Shown: positions 49,070 through 57,609 of the stretch, one piece after another
How the letters are laid out: each line of letters starts with the position of its first letter
Numbering within the stretch: the stretch's first letter is position 1
Translations under genes and position numbers: made by a program
The notes under the pieces: model-generated
The model's input: the letters and a program-made list of their open reading frames with translations, nothing else
Database searches by the model: none
What the model was told of the DNA's origin: nothing
Source of the DNA: Nitrospinota bacterium
Lineage (GTDB): Bacteria > Nitrospinota > Nitrospinia > Nitrospinales > VA-1
Direction: 5' to 3'
Length of the DNA stretch: 62,277 bases
NCBI GenBank assembly: GCA_013349585.1
Contig: DUZG01000006.1
Location: forward strand, 1-62,277

Positions 49070-49427
49070 ATCGTTAAAGTTAACAACAATAACAGTATCA
49101 ATTATATTGGGCTCCCTATGGTAAAAAAACGCAGAGACTAAAATATTCTATCATCAGGCTTTTGAATGGGAGTTTGCAAATTGGGTACCCGACTATATCA
49201 GTTTTTCGGGGGCAAATATTGATGGCGGATTTAATGGAATGGGAGATGTGCAAATATCCAATCCCGGTATTCTGATTGCTCTTTATGCAAGTGATCTTGA
49301 TAAAAAGCTAGATGAGGTGATTCAAGCTGGAGGGAAAAGCTTAAAGCCAATCTATAAATTTTCTGGGGAGAAAAGGTTTCATTTTCTTGATCCAAATGGG
49401 AATGAGTTGGCAGTATGGTCAGAATAA
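49070..49427 (+). pseudogene. VOC (glyoxalase/dioxygenase-superfamily) protein gene, start codon lost and frameshifted
   Basis: AAGGAG at 49058-49063 is followed after 6 bases by ATC (49070-49072), not ATG. The frame then reads VKVNNNSINYIGLPMVK. At a run of seven A (about 49122-49128) the frame shifts by one base and continues AETKIFYHQAFEWEFANW, then FSGANIDGGFNGMGDVQ, and ends RFHFLDPNGNELAVWSE. The whole matches a single VOC domain of about 118 residues. Only the last 62 codons remain as an ATG ORF. It lies just before the intact tag gene. Bases 48868-49057 hold nothing else supportable. Confidence 0.75.
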
Positions 49428-49446
49428 ATTTCAGAGGACACAATAA

Positions 49447-50022
49447 ATGGTAAAACGATGTGCATGGGTGGGTAATAATTTCAAACCCACGGAACTGGAT
49501 GTTAACTATCACGATCAAGAGTGGGGTGTTCCGGTTTACGATGATAAAACATTATTCGAGTTTCTTATTTTAGAGGGCGCGCAGGCGGGGCTTAGCTGGA
49601 CTACAGTCCTAAATAAGCGCGAGAACTACCGCAAAGCCTATAATAAATTCGACCCCCAAAAAGTGGCAAACTTCGATGCCGTCAAACAGCAGAAACTCCT
49701 GCAAGACCAAGGGATTGTGCGTAATCGTTTGAAGGTAGCCGCTTCGGTCACCAATGCTAGAGCATTTCTAGAAGTGCAAAAGGAGTTTGGCAGTTTCGAT
49801 AAATATATCTGGGGCTTTATAGGAGGTAAGACCCAGAAAAATAAATGGAAATCGATGGATCAAATCCCGACTACTACAAAAGAATCAGATGCCATGAGCA
49901 AAGATTTAAAAATGCGCGGATTCAAATTTGTCGGCCCAACCATCTGCTACGCTTTCATGCAGGCCACGGGTATGGTGAACGACCACACAACAGATTGTTT
50001 CAGATACAAGGCTACACCATGA
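49447..50022 (+). CDS. tag: DNA-3-methyladenine glycosylase I
   Basis: Tag excises 3-methyladenine from alkylated DNA. The 191-residue protein has the zinc ligands Cys (RCAWVG, residue 5) and His (YHDQEWG, residue 22) near the N-terminus, and DHTTDCF near the C-terminus. The catalytic Glu segment LILEGAQAGLSWTTVL and GFKFVGPTICYAFMQATG are typical. AGAGGA is upstream. It follows the VOC pseudogene by 20 bases. Confidence 0.95.
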   Translation: MVKRCAWVGNNFKPTELDVNYHDQEWGVPVYDDKTLFEFLILEGAQAGLSWTTVLNKRENYRKAYNKFDPQKVANFDAVKQQKLLQDQGIVRNRLKVAASVTNARAFLEVQKEFGSFDKYIWGFIGGKTQKNKWKSMDQIPTTTKESDAMSKDLKMRGFKFVGPTICYAFMQATGMVNDHTTDCFRYKATP

Positions 50023-50118
50023 GGGGGGTGTGGGATTTTTATTTGAAAAGGATTAGAAAAAGTGTAGACTTCTGCCTTCAATCATTCCCGATTTCAGAAT
50101 CTGTAAGTTTAAGGCAAG

Positions 50119-50304
50119 ATGGACTTTATGAGCGATACGAACCAAAAAAAAGATATTCCTGCTGCTTCAGAGCAAAAGGAAGAGCCTGGGCTGATGGAAT
50201 CTTATGGATCTTTTCCTGTATGGTCTTTAAAGTTGATTGATGCGTTGACCCCGAAATTTCTGATTACCAAGGGACCCGTTGAGAAGAAAAAACTTCCCCA
50301 GTAA
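50119..50304 (+). CDS. Small hypothetical protein upstream of purH
   Basis: This 61-codon ORF has an AAGG element about 5 bases upstream and ends 20 bases before purH. The product (MDFMSDTNQKKDIPAASEQ at the start, ITKGPVEKKKLPQ at the end) is hydrophilic and charged, with a short central hydrophobic stretch. I recognise no family. It could be a genuine small gene in the purH operon or chance. Confidence 0.4.
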   Translation: MDFMSDTNQKKDIPAASEQKEEPGLMESYGSFPVWSLKLIDALTPKFLITKGPVEKKKLPQ

Positions 50305-50324
50305 CAAATTTACTTCCAAAAAAA

Positions 50325-51869
50325 ATGAAACCCATACAAAGGGCATTGATAAGTGTGTCGGACAAGACAGATGTGCTTGAATTCGCCAGAGAATTGCATA
50401 ATTCCGGGATAGAAATCCTTTCCACGGGAGGCACTGCAGAGCTTTTACGGAAAGGTGGTGTGCCTGTTATCCAGGTGTCGGACTACACGGGCTTCCCAGA
50501 AATGATGGATGGCAGAATCAAGACCCTGCACCCTAGGGTGCACGGGGGAATTCTGGGGCGCAGAGATGTCCCTGAGCATATGCAAGCCATGGAAGATCAT
50601 GGCATTCGTCCGATCGACCTTGTGGTGATAAATCTTTACCCATTTGAACAAACCGTAGCAAAAGAAGGCTGTACTTTAGAGGAAGCAATCGAGAATATAG
50701 ATATTGGCGGTCCTGCCATGGTTCGTTCTTCAGCAAAAAACTACAATGATGTTACCATTATTGTCGACCCCAAAGAGTATGACCTGATACTTGGAGAAAT
50801 GAAAACAGGCTCCGTTTCTCTAGAAACTCGTCGCAGATTGAGTCGCGATGCGTTTGCTCATACCGCTCGATACGATTCATTGATCGCTACTTTTTTATCC
50901 GGTCAATGGGAAGAGGGTTTTCCGTCTTCTTTTAATCAGCCTTACACAAAAGTACAAGATTTGCGTTATGGGGAAAACCCTCACCAGTCGGCCGCATTGT
51001 ATAGGGAGAGCCATCCGCTTCAGACCGATATTGTTTCAGCCGAACAGTTGCAGGGCAAAGAGTTGTCTTTCAATAACTATATTGATTTAAACGCAGCTTG
51101 GGAATTGGTGCGGGAGATGGATTCAGGAGCGGTTGCTATTATTAAGCATACCAACCCTTGCGGAGTTGCATTGGGAGGCGACCAGTTAAAAACTTTTATT
51201 TTGGCAAGAGAGGTGGATCCTACTTCCGCATTTGGAGGCATTTTAGGATTCAATCAACCTGTTACCGTTAAGACGGCGGAGGAAATACTCAAAAACTTTG
51301 TAGAGGCTGTGGTAGCGCCCGGTTTCGATCCGGAAGCGATAAAATTATTTTCTGCAAAGAAGAATATTCGTTTGATGCAAATGCCGAGTGAGGCATTGAA
51401 TGAGAAAGACCAGCGGTTCGACTTGAAACGAATTGGCGGCGGACTATTGGTCCAGAGTCAGGACTCTTTAAATTATGTTGAAGACCAGTTAAAAACTGCC
51501 AGTGAGAGAGAACCCGATGCCCGGGAAATGGAAGACATGAAGTTTGCCTGGCTGGTGGCAAAACACGTAAAATCCAATGCCATCATTTATGCAAAAGATA
51601 AAGAAATTCTAGGAATCGGCGCGGGCCAAATGAGTCGGGTTGACTCTGCTCGGGTTGCAGTGGATAAAGCTCGCAAATCACTTTCCGGCGCGGTCATGGC
51701 TTCTGATGCGTTTTTCCCCTTCAGGGATTCTGTCGATGAAGCTGCAAAGAATGGAATTTCAGCTATTATTTCTCCGGGCGGCTCTATTCGCGATAAAGAA
51801 GTTTTACAGGCCGCTAATGAGCACAATATTGCCATGGTTTTTACTGGCACCCGTCATTTCAAGCATTAA
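50325..51869 (+). CDS. purH: Bifunctional AICAR transformylase / IMP cyclohydrolase
   Basis: PurH carries out the last two steps of purine synthesis to IMP. The N-terminal MGS-like cyclohydrolase domain (about 1-145) shows ALISVSDKTDVLEFA, LSTGGTAELL and RIKTLHPRVHGG. The C-terminal transformylase has RYGENPHQSAALY, the catalytic KHTNPCG (Lys and His, about residue 267) and AFGGILGFN. It ends with the usual FTGTRHFKH. At 514 residues it is full length. No strong ribosome-binding site is visible, so coupling to the small upstream ORF is possible. Confidence 0.97.
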   Translation: MKPIQRALISVSDKTDVLEFARELHNSGIEILSTGGTAELLRKGGVPVIQVSDYTGFPEMMDGRIKTLHPRVHGGILGRRDVPEHMQAMEDHGIRPIDLVVINLYPFEQTVAKEGCTLEEAIENIDIGGPAMVRSSAKNYNDVTIIVDPKEYDLILGEMKTGSVSLETRRRLSRDAFAHTARYDSLIATFLSGQWEEGFPSSFNQPYTKVQDLRYGENPHQSAALYRESHPLQTDIVSAEQLQGKELSFNNYIDLNAAWELVREMDSGAVAIIKHTNPCGVALGGDQLKTFILAREVDPTSAFGGILGFNQPVTVKTAEEILKNFVEAVVAPGFDPEAIKLFSAKKNIRLMQMPSEALNEKDQRFDLKRIGGGLLVQSQDSLNYVEDQLKTASEREPDAREMEDMKFAWLVAKHVKSNAIIYAKDKEILGIGAGQMSRVDSARVAVDKARKSLSGAVMASDAFFPFRDSVDEAAKNGISAIISPGGSIRDKEVLQAANEHNIAMVFTGTRHFKH

Positions 51870-52081
51870 ACCGCAACATTTCTAGCTTTAGCTCCATCCT
51901 CCCTAGTGTAAGTGTGTCGATTTCCTTTTATTGATAGCGGCGAATAAGGTAAATACGATATATTCGAATTCCGATATAGATCCCTCTGCCCGGAACATCA
52001 TATATTTTGCATTCCAAATATTGTAGGGGAGGTTTTTCCTTATTTCTTGATGCTGTGTAAGAAAATGGCTTTTCGTTTAAT

Positions 52082-52270
52082 ATCCAACGCGTAAATAATC
52101 GTCAAGAACTGGTAGATTTTTTTTCGGATAGTAAGTCTCTTGAAGAAATCCAGCTACGCTACGATTTAGGGGTAAATAGTTTTATTTTAAAGCCGTTAAG
52201 CTATCAAGAGCACTTCCAGTGCATTAAGAACATTCACAACTTCTGGTTTCAGACCATCCAATTACCTTGA
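52082..52270 (+). pseudogene. 3' remnant of a response-regulator receiver domain
   Basis: An open frame of 63 codons without an initiation codon reads EEIQLRYDLGVNSFILKPLSYQEHF, then NIHNFWFQTIQLP. This is the alpha4-beta5-alpha5 end of a receiver domain of the Rcp1-like type, with the conserved Lys of the KP motif. The first ~80 residues, including the phosphorylated Asp, are absent from all frames upstream. Bases 51870-52081 hold no other gene. Confidence 0.65.
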
Positions 52271-52280
52271 TCCTTGTCAG

Positions 52281-53054
52281 ATGAATAAATCCATAAAAAA
52301 ACTAATTAAACTTAGCATTTTTGGAGCTTTGGTTTTTGGTGGATGGCAGGCCAACCTGAAATGGGAAGGGTTTAAACCTGTTCTGGCAGAGCTTGAAGAA
52401 AAGGACCCGGAAAAATACGCAAAGATGGTGGAAGAGGCTCAATCTTTCCACATTAATGAAACGAAAAAATTGTATCGCGAACTCGACAGGATGACCTTTG
52501 CTGAAGTAATTGACCTTCGCTACAGCAAGTTACTGGAAAAAAGAAAAACCGATAAAAAATTTAGAGAAGATTCTTACGATGAAGAAATTCAAGCGAGGGA
52601 GAAGGAAAGAAAAAGCAAACTTGAAAACGACCACGCCAAAATCGAAGAGCTAAAAAATCTACATTTGAAAAAACCTGTCAATGCAAGGTTCGGTAAGTGG
52701 GGGGCGATCCATCCCTGGCAGCAAAGGCTTATTTTGCGGGAAAAATGCATCAAATATTTTAAAAGGCAAATAGAGGATGGCCAAACCCAGAATAACGGAC
52801 TAAAAACTTCCAAAGTAACTACTCTGGTGTCCCGTGTGGGACAGGAACCTTTGGAGATTGAAAATCTTTGTGAGGGATTAGTGCCGATGACATCCGACCC
52901 GCAAGTAATTCAAAGTTCAATTTTAAGATTAAAAAAATCTATGAACTTTTTTTATTTCTCTCAATTGTTAGATGAGACAGGTATCCCGAGAGCTGTTATT
53001 TTTTCTTTTAAAGATGAGTTGGGAGGAATTTCTCGAGATTATAACGACTCCTGA
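52281..53054 (+). CDS. Hypothetical protein with N-terminal membrane anchor
   Basis: The 257-residue protein has an N-terminal signal anchor (about 8-24: LIKLSIFGALVFGGW), then a long, highly charged helical region (about 35-125, coiled-coil-like, rich in Lys and Glu). A less charged C-terminal part with WGAIHPWQQRLILREKC follows. I recognise no family. It starts 10 bases after the response-regulator remnant and converges on the HAMP-only gene, with 16 bases between stops. Confidence 0.55.
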   Translation: MNKSIKKLIKLSIFGALVFGGWQANLKWEGFKPVLAELEEKDPEKYAKMVEEAQSFHINETKKLYRELDRMTFAEVIDLRYSKLLEKRKTDKKFREDSYDEEIQAREKERKSKLENDHAKIEELKNLHLKKPVNARFGKWGAIHPWQQRLILREKCIKYFKRQIEDGQTQNNGLKTSKVTTLVSRVGQEPLEIENLCEGLVPMTSDPQVIQSSILRLKKSMNFFYFSQLLDETGIPRAVIFSFKDELGGISRDYNDS

Positions 53055-53070
53055 TAAACCTACGGTAAGG

Positions 53071-53532
53071 TTATTTCTTTGTTTTTTCCTGATTCAATTT
53101 GTTAGTCAATATCTCAATAGCCGTTGCCAGCTGTTTTAATTCTGTATTAGACTTTATTTCAGGTAGTTCTGTCTTGCCGTTTTCTTCCGCAAATTGTACT
53201 AATTTCTTCAGGGGGCGAATCACCATGCTAATGGTATAGAGTCCGCCGATCACACAAATGACGGTGCCGAATACCGCCATCCCAAGCATTTCATTTTTTA
53301 ATTGGACTGCACTGCGTGTGACCCGATCTTTTAATAATTCCAGTTGTTTCGGTTCGAGCGTTTCGGTGTTCATGGTACCTACAATGCGCTCAATTTGCCC
53401 TAACTGGACGTAAAGGAAAAAAGCCGCGTAACCGAGGCAGGAGATGACCACGATATAACCCGTCATCAAAAGATTTATAATGCTTTTTTTCTCGCCTGGA
53501 AGCTCATCTCGAAAGATGGAATTCTTTGCCAT
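53071..53532 (-). CDS. Two-TM HAMP-like membrane protein without output domain
   Basis: The 153-residue protein has a first TM (about 22-46), a short periplasmic helical section (about 47-80), a second TM (about 83-105, VFGTVICVIGGLYTISMVI), and a HAMP-like segment (RPLKKLVQFAEENGKTELPEI, then ELKQLATAIEIL). It then ends after a few charged residues. This is the front end of a sensor with no kinase, cyclase or MCP domain. It begins one base after the M48 peptidase stop, in an SH3 / M48 / HAMP operon. It may transmit a periplasmic signal to a separate partner; that is inference. Confidence 0.6.
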   Translation of the reverse strand: MAKNSIFRDELPGEKKSIINLLMTGYIVVISCLGYAAFFLYVQLGQIERIVGTMNTETLEPKQLELLKDRVTRSAVQLKNEMLGMAVFGTVICVIGGLYTISMVIRPLKKLVQFAEENGKTELPEIKSNTELKQLATAIEILTNKLNQEKTKK

Positions 53533-53533
53533 T

Positions 53534-54526
53534 TTAGTTTTGCCTTTTTAGAGCTACTTTAAATCTTTTCCCCAAAGTCGGGTATAAAGATGCTTTTTTA
53601 TAGCGGGATGAATATTTTTGCAGAAGACTATATCTTTCCCTGGACGTGGGGTGAGTGCTCGAAAAAATGGAACCCTGATTTTTCTTGCTGGCTCCTAATT
53701 TCTGGATAAATCTTTTCAAGGCTCCAGGGTAGTATCCTGTGCGATAGGCGAACTCCCTTCCATATTTGTCTGCTTCAAACTCCAGTTTCTTATCCAGACC
53801 TTTGGTGAACAATACATTGGAAACCTCGTCGATAAGTTTATCGAAAAGTCCGGGGTCTTTGTCAATTACCGTTAAAGTCAATGAGCTGACACCTTGCAGG
53901 CTGCGGCTTCTTTCTAGAGTTTGTAGGGCGTGCTTGCGAGCGATATGTGCAACTTCGTGAGCGAGTATGCCGGCTAACTCAGCTTCATTTTCGATCATTC
54001 TTAATAAACCGATACTTACAAACACATACCCGCCAGGGGTAGCAAATGCATTAGGAAATTCCGTATTTAAAATCGCAAAATGATAATCGATATCTGATCG
54101 ACTGGAAACATCAGCAACAGTCTGTCCCACTAGGTTGACATAGCGTAGTAGTTCGGGGTCATCGTAAGCACCGCCATAGCGGTTGAAAACTTCAACGGCC
54201 AACCGCCCACCGATGGCCTTTTCTTCTTCGTAGGCAATAGGCTGTAGTGCTTTCAACGTGTTGACACTTTGTTGTAAAATTTTTGATGTTTTCTTATCAA
54301 AAATCCCCAACGAATTACCAAGGCCAATCAAGCCTCCACTTTGCCCCGAGCTTTGCGCTGGACTTTGTTTGGGTTTTGTTTCCTCCTCTTTACTTGGTTG
54401 GGTTTTTTCTGGTGGTCGAGTGGATTTTTGCACTTCCTTTAGAATATTGCCAAAGTTAAAAGAATGAGAAGGAATTGCCCAGAAGAGCGCACCTAAAAAA
54501 CATAGAATAATAAACTTAGTTTTCAT
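53534..54526 (-). CDS. Periplasmic M48-family metalloprotease
   Basis: The 330-residue secreted protease has a signal peptide (about 1-22, FLGALFWAIPSHS), a Lys/Pro/Gln-rich linker (about 32-65) and an M48 catalytic domain. The zinc motif is HEVAH in AGILAHEVAHIARKHAL (about residue 190), and the third ligand Glu is in LEFEADKYGREFAYRTGY. NAFATPGGYVFVSIGLL is the conserved edge strand. It resembles BepA/LoiP-type proteases that maintain outer-membrane assembly, but lacks a TPR domain. It is coupled to the SH3 protein upstream (2-base gap) and the HAMP-like protein downstream. Confidence 0.87.
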   Translation of the reverse strand: MKTKFIILCFLGALFWAIPSHSFNFGNILKEVQKSTRPPEKTQPSKEEETKPKQSPAQSSGQSGGLIGLGNSLGIFDKKTSKILQQSVNTLKALQPIAYEEEKAIGGRLAVEVFNRYGGAYDDPELLRYVNLVGQTVADVSSRSDIDYHFAILNTEFPNAFATPGGYVFVSIGLLRMIENEAELAGILAHEVAHIARKHALQTLERSRSLQGVSSLTLTVIDKDPGLFDKLIDEVSNVLFTKGLDKKLEFEADKYGREFAYRTGYYPGALKRFIQKLGASKKNQGSIFSSTHPTSRERYSLLQKYSSRYKKASLYPTLGKRFKVALKRQN

Positions 54527-54528
54527 AA

Positions 54529-55032
54529 TTAATCCGCATAGGCTCCTAGTCGGCCTTCTTCAAGGAATTTGTCCAATGCTTCATCATCGACTTTATATCG
54601 TTCCATTTCTTTTACGGATTCAATGCTCGCAGGTGAGGCACCTTTTTTTATGGCGTGTTCTTCAGATACAGGACTGAGGCCACGGATGCTGGAACCATAA
54701 GCAGACTCACGAGCGGCAATCTGTTGTTGCCCGCCCAATGCGCCTAACACATCATCGTCTCCACCACTGCCTGAAGGTAAATTTTTGGTTAATTTGAATC
54801 TAAAAATCCATCCTGTTTCGCCGCCAGCAGATACTTTGTAAAATTTTCCGGATTTCCTCAAAACATCTACAGGAGTTCCTTTATTTAGCTTGCCTAAGAC
54901 TTTGGATCGTGCTTTTGCTTTGGCTTGCAGCTTGGTCGCAGATTTCTTCACATACCAAGTCTCTGCTGCAACCTGAGAGGTGAAGCTAAATCCGGCAAAA
55001 AGAAATATAAAGCTGTAAATAAGTAGACGCAC
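54529..55032 (-). CDS. Secreted SH3-domain protein
   Basis: The 167-residue protein starts at GTG and has a signal peptide (about 1-23, ending QVAAE). One bacterial SH3 (SH3b) domain follows (about 24-85: WYVKKSATKLQAKAKARS, LGKLNKGTPVDVL, GWIFRFKL). A C-terminal tail contains AARESAYGSSIRGLS, similar to tails of other SH3b proteins linked to M48 proteases. SH3b domains bind peptidoglycan or partner proteins. It is the first gene of the three-gene operon and probably targets or partners the protease. Confidence 0.75.
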   Translation of the reverse strand: MRLLIYSFIFLFAGFSFTSQVAAETWYVKKSATKLQAKAKARSKVLGKLNKGTPVDVLRKSGKFYKVSAGGETGWIFRFKLTKNLPSGSGGDDDVLGALGGQQQIAARESAYGSSIRGLSPVSEEHAIKKGASPASIESVKEMERYKVDDEALDKFLEEGRLGAYAD

Positions 55033-55139
55033 GAGTCTTTTAGAAAAAAAATTAATGAGTGATTTAGATAGGCCCAGCTTCCCTTAATATGGCAAAAAGG
55101 TCAACCCCAATTTCAAAAGTCCTACCTTATTTATGATTT

Positions 55140-56024
55140 TTATTTTTTAAAGGCATTGTGAAGGCGCGCCCAGTTGAAAGCAGAACCAGGATCGTATTTG
55201 CATTCGAGGCCGGTAGATCCATTTTGAACATGGCTATGTCCCAATATCCCAGCAAACTGTGAAAAGTTTTTCAGACGGTCGAGTGGGTGTCGTCCGGTTT
55301 CTTTGTCGAGTGGAACTTTTAATTTAATTGCGGGAAGCAATTGGTTCAATCCAAAACTAAGTTTTATCAATGTTTCATATTGTTCTTCGGTGAAGTCCCA
55401 CATGCTGACCATTTTCCCATTAATTTTTTTACTGAAATAGCCTCTCTCTCCATAAGTTCGGGAAGGAATTGCGCTAAAAGAGTTATTCATCGTTTTGTAT
55501 TCATTGGGGAGGCTGAGCTTCCAACCCTTTCCTGTTTTTTTATATTTATCTTTTTTTGAAGGAAAATATTCGGCCTGTCTTGCCAACGCCTCCCAAGACA
55601 GGTTTGCGATTTCTACATGCACGGCTCTTTCATTACCTTTTTTGTCATCAGCCGGGGCAGTATTGGTTTTCCAGTACAAGTCGCAAGTTTGAAAAAGAGT
55701 GCCGTCGAGGTCTAGATAAAAATGACTTCCTTTAAATGGACTTGCCAGCATAAGTTGATGGCAGTGCGAGGAGGTGTAGCAAACATCGTAATGCAGGATA
55801 AACTGGTGAATCGTTTTTATTAATTCGCGGTAGCCGGATTGAGTATTTTTTATTTTATAGTTTGAGGGCGTTTGCGTAGGCGCATCATTTAAGGCTGGGT
55901 CGTGTTGGCTTAGAGTTTTCCGTCCGCGTCTATTGGGGCATATGAATCCGTCTTTTTCGTTCCATAAAACTACACGGGTGCCGATATCTATCTTTTTCTC
56001 GCAGGCAATGATGTTTTGGTTCAT
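55140..56024 (-). CDS. AmpD-like N-acetylmuramoyl-L-alanine amidase (Amidase_2)
   Basis: The 294-residue protein has all expected zinc and catalytic residues of the AmpD fold: His78 (FILHYD), Glu138 (AVHVEIAN), His263 or His265 (GHSHV) and Asp278 (CKYDPGSAFNW). HFYLDLDGTLFQT is the conserved strand pair. No signal peptide is seen, so it should act in the cytoplasm, as AmpD does in muropeptide recycling, or be delivered another way. An insert of about 60 residues (145-205) makes it larger than AmpD. It is followed by the SH3 operon after 107 bases and preceded by nadK by 39. Confidence 0.75.
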   Translation of the reverse strand: MNQNIIACEKKIDIGTRVVLWNEKDGFICPNRRGRKTLSQHDPALNDAPTQTPSNYKIKNTQSGYRELIKTIHQFILHYDVCYTSSHCHQLMLASPFKGSHFYLDLDGTLFQTCDLYWKTNTAPADDKKGNERAVHVEIANLSWEALARQAEYFPSKKDKYKKTGKGWKLSLPNEYKTMNNSFSAIPSRTYGERGYFSKKINGKMVSMWDFTEEQYETLIKLSFGLNQLLPAIKLKVPLDKETGRHPLDRLKNFSQFAGILGHSHVQNGSTGLECKYDPGSAFNWARLHNAFKK

Positions 56025-56063
56025 CGTCGATTGGCTGGAATTAAGTGTTAGGAATTCAGAAAG

Positions 56064-56939
56064 TCATAAATTATTTTCTGTGGTGCCGCCCCAATGCAGT
56101 TTTTTTCTCAACAACTGGTAATAATTTTTGCCGGGAGTTTGAACAAGCTTTAGAGGAATGTCTGCTTTTTTTGCTTCCAGAATATCTCCCGATTTCATGG
56201 AATACCCTGTTTGGCCATCCAGTGTAACTCTCACGTCCTCATCTTCATTGCGGGTTGTTAGTTGGACTTTAATCGTTGCAGAGTCTGGTATCACAATAGG
56301 TCTGTTTGTCAGGGCAAAAGGGCAAATAGGGCTTAGTACCAAAGCCCGTATGCTGGGATGGATAATAGGTCCTCCCGCTGAAAGAGAGTGAGCGGTGGAA
56401 CCTGTAGGGGAAGCGATGATTAGGCCGTCTGCACGGTAAGAAGTCATATATTGGCCATCGACAAAAACCTCCAGGTTCACTATCCTCGCCAGGGCTCCAT
56501 TATTGATGACGATATCATTGAGCACATTGAAGTCCTCAATTTTTTTTCCATTGCGCAGGACCCGAGCATTTAAAAGCATACGGTTTTCGACTTCGCATTT
56601 TCCATTTAAAACTTGTTTGAGAGTGGGGTAAAGATTTTCCATGGTAGTTTCTGTTAAGAAACCGAGGCTTCCCAGATTGACACCTAAAATAGGAACTTCA
56701 TGCGGGTGAGCAATGCCAGCAACTTTGAGTAAGGTTCCATCACCGCCCAAAACTATTATGAGATCGGAATTGGAGGAGACTTCTTCTTTGGAGGTGGAAG
56801 GCTTTTTGCCGATGAGGTCAGCGGTATCGGGCTCTAAATAAACCGTGCAATTTCTGGACTCTAACCATTGAGTCAGTTCGCTGATAATTTTTGCATCGAT
56901 ATTTGGTTTTTGTTTGCAGAATATTCCAATCCTCTTCAC
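56064..56939 (-). CDS. nadK: NAD kinase
   Basis: NadK phosphorylates NAD to NADP in the cytoplasm. The 291-residue protein starts at GTG and has LGGDGTLLKVAG (catalytic Asp), LGVNLGSLGFLTE, LNDIVINNGALARIVNLEV, and the glycine-rich SPTGSTAHSLSAGGPI. The N-terminal GIFCKQKP start and length are normal. Confidence 0.95.
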   Translation of the reverse strand: MKRIGIFCKQKPNIDAKIISELTQWLESRNCTVYLEPDTADLIGKKPSTSKEEVSSNSDLIIVLGGDGTLLKVAGIAHPHEVPILGVNLGSLGFLTETTMENLYPTLKQVLNGKCEVENRMLLNARVLRNGKKIEDFNVLNDIVINNGALARIVNLEVFVDGQYMTSYRADGLIIASPTGSTAHSLSAGGPIIHPSIRALVLSPICPFALTNRPIVIPDSATIKVQLTTRNEDEDVRVTLDGQTGYSMKSGDILEAKKADIPLKLVQTPGKNYYQLLRKKLHWGGTTENNL

Positions 56940-56999
56940 AAAGTCACCGTAACCAACGAAAAAATGTATGCGGGAATAATATCAGACCGGCAGGAGAGT

Positions 57000-57488
57000 T
57001 TAAAGTTTGCCGAAATCTTCTGGTTTTATTTTATTAAGCCAATCTTCCCATTGTTTTTCATCATCCGTATTTATTTTTTCTGGATCCGGGAGATCCAGGC
57101 TTTTGGCGGCTTCGATAACTTGTTCTTCTACAAATATTGGCGACTTGGTCCTCAATGCCAGGGCGATAGCATCAGAAGGACGGGAGTCGATGGAGAGAGT
57201 GGTGTCTCCACAGACCACAGAAATAACAGCATAAAAAGTATTATCTTTTAGTTCATTGACTAGAATGTGGTTGACCGTGGCCTTCATGTTCTGGATCAGA
57301 TTTTTGAGCAGATCATGAGTCATGGGACGGGGTGTGGAAATATTTTCAATTTCCAGAGCGATCGCATTGGCTTCAAAATAACCCACCCAGATGGGTAACG
57401 CTTTTGCGCCCGTAGAATCTTTCAAAATAATGATGGGCATATTAGTGAGCGGGTCTAAAGTCAGCCCCTCTACCTTCATTTCAACCAT
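57000..57488 (-). CDS. Bifunctional nuclease-family protein (DUF151)
   Basis: The 162-residue protein begins MVEMKVEGLTLDPLTNMPI, the usual start of this family. It also carries LPIWVGYFEANAIALEIE, TRPMTHDLLKNL-type sequence and SIDSRPSDAIALALRTKSPIF. Related proteins in Thermotoga and plants have DNase/RNase activity; the cellular role in bacteria is unclear. The ATG at 57488 fits the family better than the TTG at 57503 and has GAGG upstream. A C-terminal UvrB/UvrC-like extension is absent. Confidence 0.85.
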   Translation of the reverse strand: MVEMKVEGLTLDPLTNMPIIILKDSTGAKALPIWVGYFEANAIALEIENISTPRPMTHDLLKNLIQNMKATVNHILVNELKDNTFYAVISVVCGDTTLSIDSRPSDAIALALRTKSPIFVEEQVIEAAKSLDLPDPEKINTDDEKQWEDWLNKIKPEDFGKL

Positions 57489-57609
57489 GTCCATCAGCCT
57501 CAAGAAATTGGGTAATAAATTATAGTATACTCTTATATCTTATCAGGTTTATGCAGACAAATCGGAAAAAGAAACCCTGAAAAATAAAGGTGGATTTTAT
57601 CTCGGGTAT

